Assembly: GCF_000413855.1 (NCBI RefSeq)
Contig: NZ_ATGG01000011.1
Location: 1 to 64,000, forward strand
DNA: 64,000 nt
Source: Acinetobacter gyllenbergii CIP 110306 = MTCC 11365
Lineage (GTDB): Bacteria; Pseudomonadota; Gammaproteobacteria; Pseudomonadales; Moraxellaceae
Direction of reading: 5' to 3'
Part shown: piece after piece, positions 63,248 through 64,000 of the stretch
Layout: each line of letters opens with the position of its first letter
Numbering within the stretch: the first letter of the stretch is position 1
Translations under genes and position numbers: made by a program
The notes under the pieces: generated by a model
What the model was told of the DNA's origin: nothing
Database searches by the model: none
Seen by the model: only the letters and a program-made list of their open reading frames with translations

Positions 63248-64000
63248 TTATGACAGGAGCGAAGCTGCTTGAAAGGTTTCAGCGAGTAAACAGTTTTGTG
63301 CCTGATCACGATAAGTCGTTTCATCGAGTGCGAAGCCATTCCATTTCTGCATTTGTTGAAACAGCCATTCAAAATCTTGTGCTTTAGGTTCGGCACTAGC
63401 TTGTACAAAATTCCGAATGATATTTTGGATGGTGAAGTATTTTTCAACATGGACTTCTGGCGAGCAATCGAATTGAATCATATCAAATTCAATCAGAAGT
63501 TGCCATACTGGACTGAAATCATCCAGCAGTCGCAATTCATGTTGGGCTTTCATGATCGCGCTGGTTAAGGCAATCAAGGTATCTGGGTGTTGTTGCGCCC
63601 ATTCCTGCGTGACCGCTAAGACTTTATCTGCAACATTGGGAATAATGTGCTGACTCGAACAGACGAGGTGGCTTAAACCTTGTAACTCGGCCTGAGTATT
63701 CCACGGTTCTCCGACACAAAATCCATCTATGAGATGGTTACTGATCGCTTCAACCATGTAAGGAGGCGGCAGGGTTTTCATTTGAATGGATTGCGCCAGT
63801 TTAGGATCGGCCAAAGCTAACCATTCTCGCAGACAATAGTGATGAATCGAGTGTTGGAATACATGTGCTAAAGAGACGTTTTGGTGCTGGTGAATATAAT
63901 CCGTCAGTTTCTTGGCTGAACTTTCCGCAGAATCTTGTTTCTGAATATCCAGTGCATAACAGAGCTTTTGACTTAAGCTGATAAAGGCACGGTTTTCACT
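63248..64000 (-). CDS. NrtA/NasS-like nitrate-type solute-binding protein (5' end beyond window)
   Basis: The minus-strand frame is open from 64000 to TAA at 63250-63248, about 250 codons; reading upstream of 63814 by hand I saw no stop, so the TTG at 63814 is not the start. NHLIDGFCVGEPWNTQAEL and LSHLVCSSQHIIPNVADKVLAV match the NrtA/CmpA/NasS family of ABC solute-binding proteins. Whether it has a signal peptide (transport) or not (NasS, the cytosolic nitrate sensor) lies outside the window. Confidence 0.75.
   Translation of the reverse strand, partial: SENRAFISLSQKLCYALDIQKQDSAESSAKKLTDYIHQHQNVSLAHVFQHSIHHYCLREWLALADPKLAQSIQMKTLPPPYMVEAISNHLIDGFCVGEPWNTQAELQGLSHLVCSSQHIIPNVADKVLAVTQEWAQQHPDTLIALTSAIMKAQHELRLLDDFSPVWQLLIEFDMIQFDCSPEVHVEKYFTIQNIIRNFVQASAEPKAQDFEWLFQQMQKWNGFALDETTYRDQAQNCLLAETFQAASLLS

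Noticed and set aside
63248..63814. Complete 188-residue gene starting at TTG 63814
   Set aside because: The frame stays open without a stop to the window edge, so this is the 3' part of a longer gene.

Overview
The window looks like a chromosome segment of an Acinetobacter species (Gammaproteobacteria, Moraxellaceae). The support is the AT-rich base composition, the aroQ-accB-accC block, the phosphatase-murB pair, and an hpd / IclR / VOC / maiA / fahA / aromatic permease block of the kind found in that genus. I cannot name the species. No transposase, integrase, prophage, CRISPR array, rRNA or tRNA was seen.

Layout. (1) 1-811: 3' end of dnaX (DNA polymerase III tau), entering through a hexanucleotide repeat that encodes Glu-Pro repeats. 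(2) 921-18854: a large, almost gap-free tellurite/stress (Ter) island on the plus strand. It holds three TerY-like vWA proteins, TerX-, TerA-, TerD-, TerE-, TerF- and TerZ-like proteins, a DUF475 membrane protein where TerC normally sits, a PP2C phosphatase and protein kinase pair, an AIM24 protein, and a five-gene biosynthetic module (ATP-grasp, PRTase/TRSP, HAD, StiP/PRTase, CitE-like aldolase) of the type predicted to make a nucleoside-like metabolite. (3) 18934-24489: a thioesterase, an iron alcohol dehydrogenase, an SDR and three unassigned small or secreted proteins with long AT-rich spacers. (4) 25037-30468: LMW phosphatase, murB, a YdcF/ElyC-like protein, an alpha/beta hydrolase and an FMN glutamate-synthase-like protein. 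(5) 30730-35647: an IclR regulator and a GntP permease / Fe-ADH / MmsA operon, probably for import and oxidation of a hydroxy acid. (6) 36789-43209: tyrosine/homogentisate catabolism without hmgA. A VOC protein with a complete 2-His-1-Glu triad occupies that step in the operon, and a near-identical 19-bp motif lies in front of both halves. (7) 43505-55186: a LysR regulator and what I consider the most interesting locus: a DddP-type DMSP lyase homologue with all metal ligands, a BCCT carrier, a Rieske oxygenase with a quaternary-ammonium-type bridging Glu, an ALDH, a rubredoxin-rubredoxin reductase fusion, a DAO-family flavoprotein, an EutQ-like cupin and a porin. (8) 55267-64000: MarC, Nudix, MFS and amidase genes, a secreted protein, accC-accB-aroQ, and the 3' part of a NrtA/NasS-type solute-binding protein.

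How the genes fit together. The Ter island joins metal/stress sensing (TerD-fold and vWA proteins), reversible phosphorylation (kinase/PP2C) and small-molecule synthesis in one transcription direction. The 44-55 kb locus reads as an uptake-and-degradation route for a sulfonium or quaternary-ammonium osmolyte: the porin and BCCT bring it in, and DddP and/or the Rieske system break it down. Reading-frame and motif statements come from the sequence. Family names come from recognition without database searches, and pathway statements are inference.
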